Positions 7,875 through 8,123 of a DNA stretch of 8,123 nt are shown piece by piece (the first letter of the stretch is position 1; each line of letters begins with the position of its first letter). Origin of the DNA: Actinomycetota bacterium (GTDB lineage: Bacteria > Actinomycetota > Thermoleophilia > Gaiellales > Gaiellaceae); assembly GCA_019236545.1 (NCBI GenBank), contig JAFAIV010000222.1:1-8123 (forward strand). The letters run 5' to 3'. The notes under the pieces were generated by a model that was not told where the DNA came from, did not search any database, and saw only the letters and a program-made list of their open reading frames with translations. The position numbers and the translations under genes are program-made.

Positions 7875-8123
7875 GCCAGACGCCGGAGACAGGCGCACGA
7901 GCTCGAGCGCGTGCTCGGCACGAACGCGCTCTTCGCCACCGCGTACGGGAACGTCGGCTCCTCGATCTACTACGCACTCGGCGTCGTCGCGGTCTACGCG
8001 CTCGGCCTGACGCCGATCGTCTTCATCATCGCCGGGCTGATCTTCGCGTGCACCGCGGCGACGTACGCCGAGGGCACGGTGCGCTACCCGGAGGCGGGCG
8101 GCTCCTCGAGCTTCGCGCGGCAC
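7872..8123 (+). CDS. APC-family permease, N-terminal 84 residues (3' end outside window)
   Basis: The gene runs off the window. A basic N-terminus (ARRRRQAHELERVLGTN) is followed by a broken first helix, TAYGNVGSSIYYALGVVAVY, a second helix (LTPIVFIIAGLIFACTAATYAEG) and the APC signature RYPEAGGSSSFAR (71-83). This layout matches the APC superfamily and aligns without gaps to the first helix of the upstream KimA-like protein (GNVGSSIYY against ADAISSVAY). At the position of the K+-binding Asp the residue is Asn27, while the Tyr is kept (Tyr34). Substrate is therefore uncertain: an amino acid or other small solute is as likely as K+. The start is GTG at 7872, 25 bp after the previous stop, with its own promoter candidate. 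Confidence 0.85.
   Translation, partial: MARRRRQAHELERVLGTNALFATAYGNVGSSIYYALGVVAVYALGLTPIVFIIAGLIFACTAATYAEGTVRYPEAGGSSSFARH

Noticed and set aside
6682..8010. A 442-codon plus-strand open frame overlapping the transporter tail and second permease
   Set aside because: Arg/Ala-rich out-of-frame translation; both overlapping genes have recognisable protein families in their own frames.

Overview
The window is about 70% G+C by eye. Five of the six genes that start inside it use GTG or TTG, the genes are packed with 4-bp GTGA overlaps, and one promoter looks leaderless. This suggests a high-GC actinobacterium. The style of the Kdp and permease proteins makes me think of Thermoleophilia (Gaiellales/Solirubrobacterales), but that is an impression, not a database result. 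All genes are on the + strand and gaps between them never exceed about 40 bp, so there is no long non-coding stretch.

Layout: (1) 1-1227, the C-terminal 408 residues of KdpB, the catalytic subunit of the KdpFABC potassium pump. (2) 1217-2320, a stand-alone KdpD N-terminal half (KdpD P-loop domain plus a universal-stress-protein, USP, domain). (3) 2317-2841, a small USP-like protein with one N-terminal membrane anchor. (4) 2867-4240, the other half of KdpD as a separate gene: four membrane helices (DUF4118), a GAF-like region, HisKA and HATPase. (5) 4237-4950, the response regulator KdpE. (6) 4986-5558, an unrecognised 190-residue protein with two predicted membrane helices. (7) 5555-7846, a KimA/KUP-type APC-fold potassium transporter with an enlarged cytosolic tail containing two similar USP-like units. 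(8) 7872-8123, the first 84 residues of a second APC-family permease, cut by the window end.

The window reads as a potassium-homeostasis island. An ATP-driven pump (Kdp), a two-component system that is expected to control it, and a probable proton-coupled K+ importer (KimA-like) sit together. The main oddities are these. KdpD is split into two genes with a membrane-anchored USP protein between them. kdpC is not in its usual place after kdpB. There are four USP-like modules spread over three proteins. An 11-bp-phased set of CTTGAG-type direct repeats lies at the end of kdpE, just upstream of the unknown gene and kimA, and has the geometry of an OmpR/PhoB-family operator. This suggests, but does not prove, that KdpE controls the downstream transporter unit.
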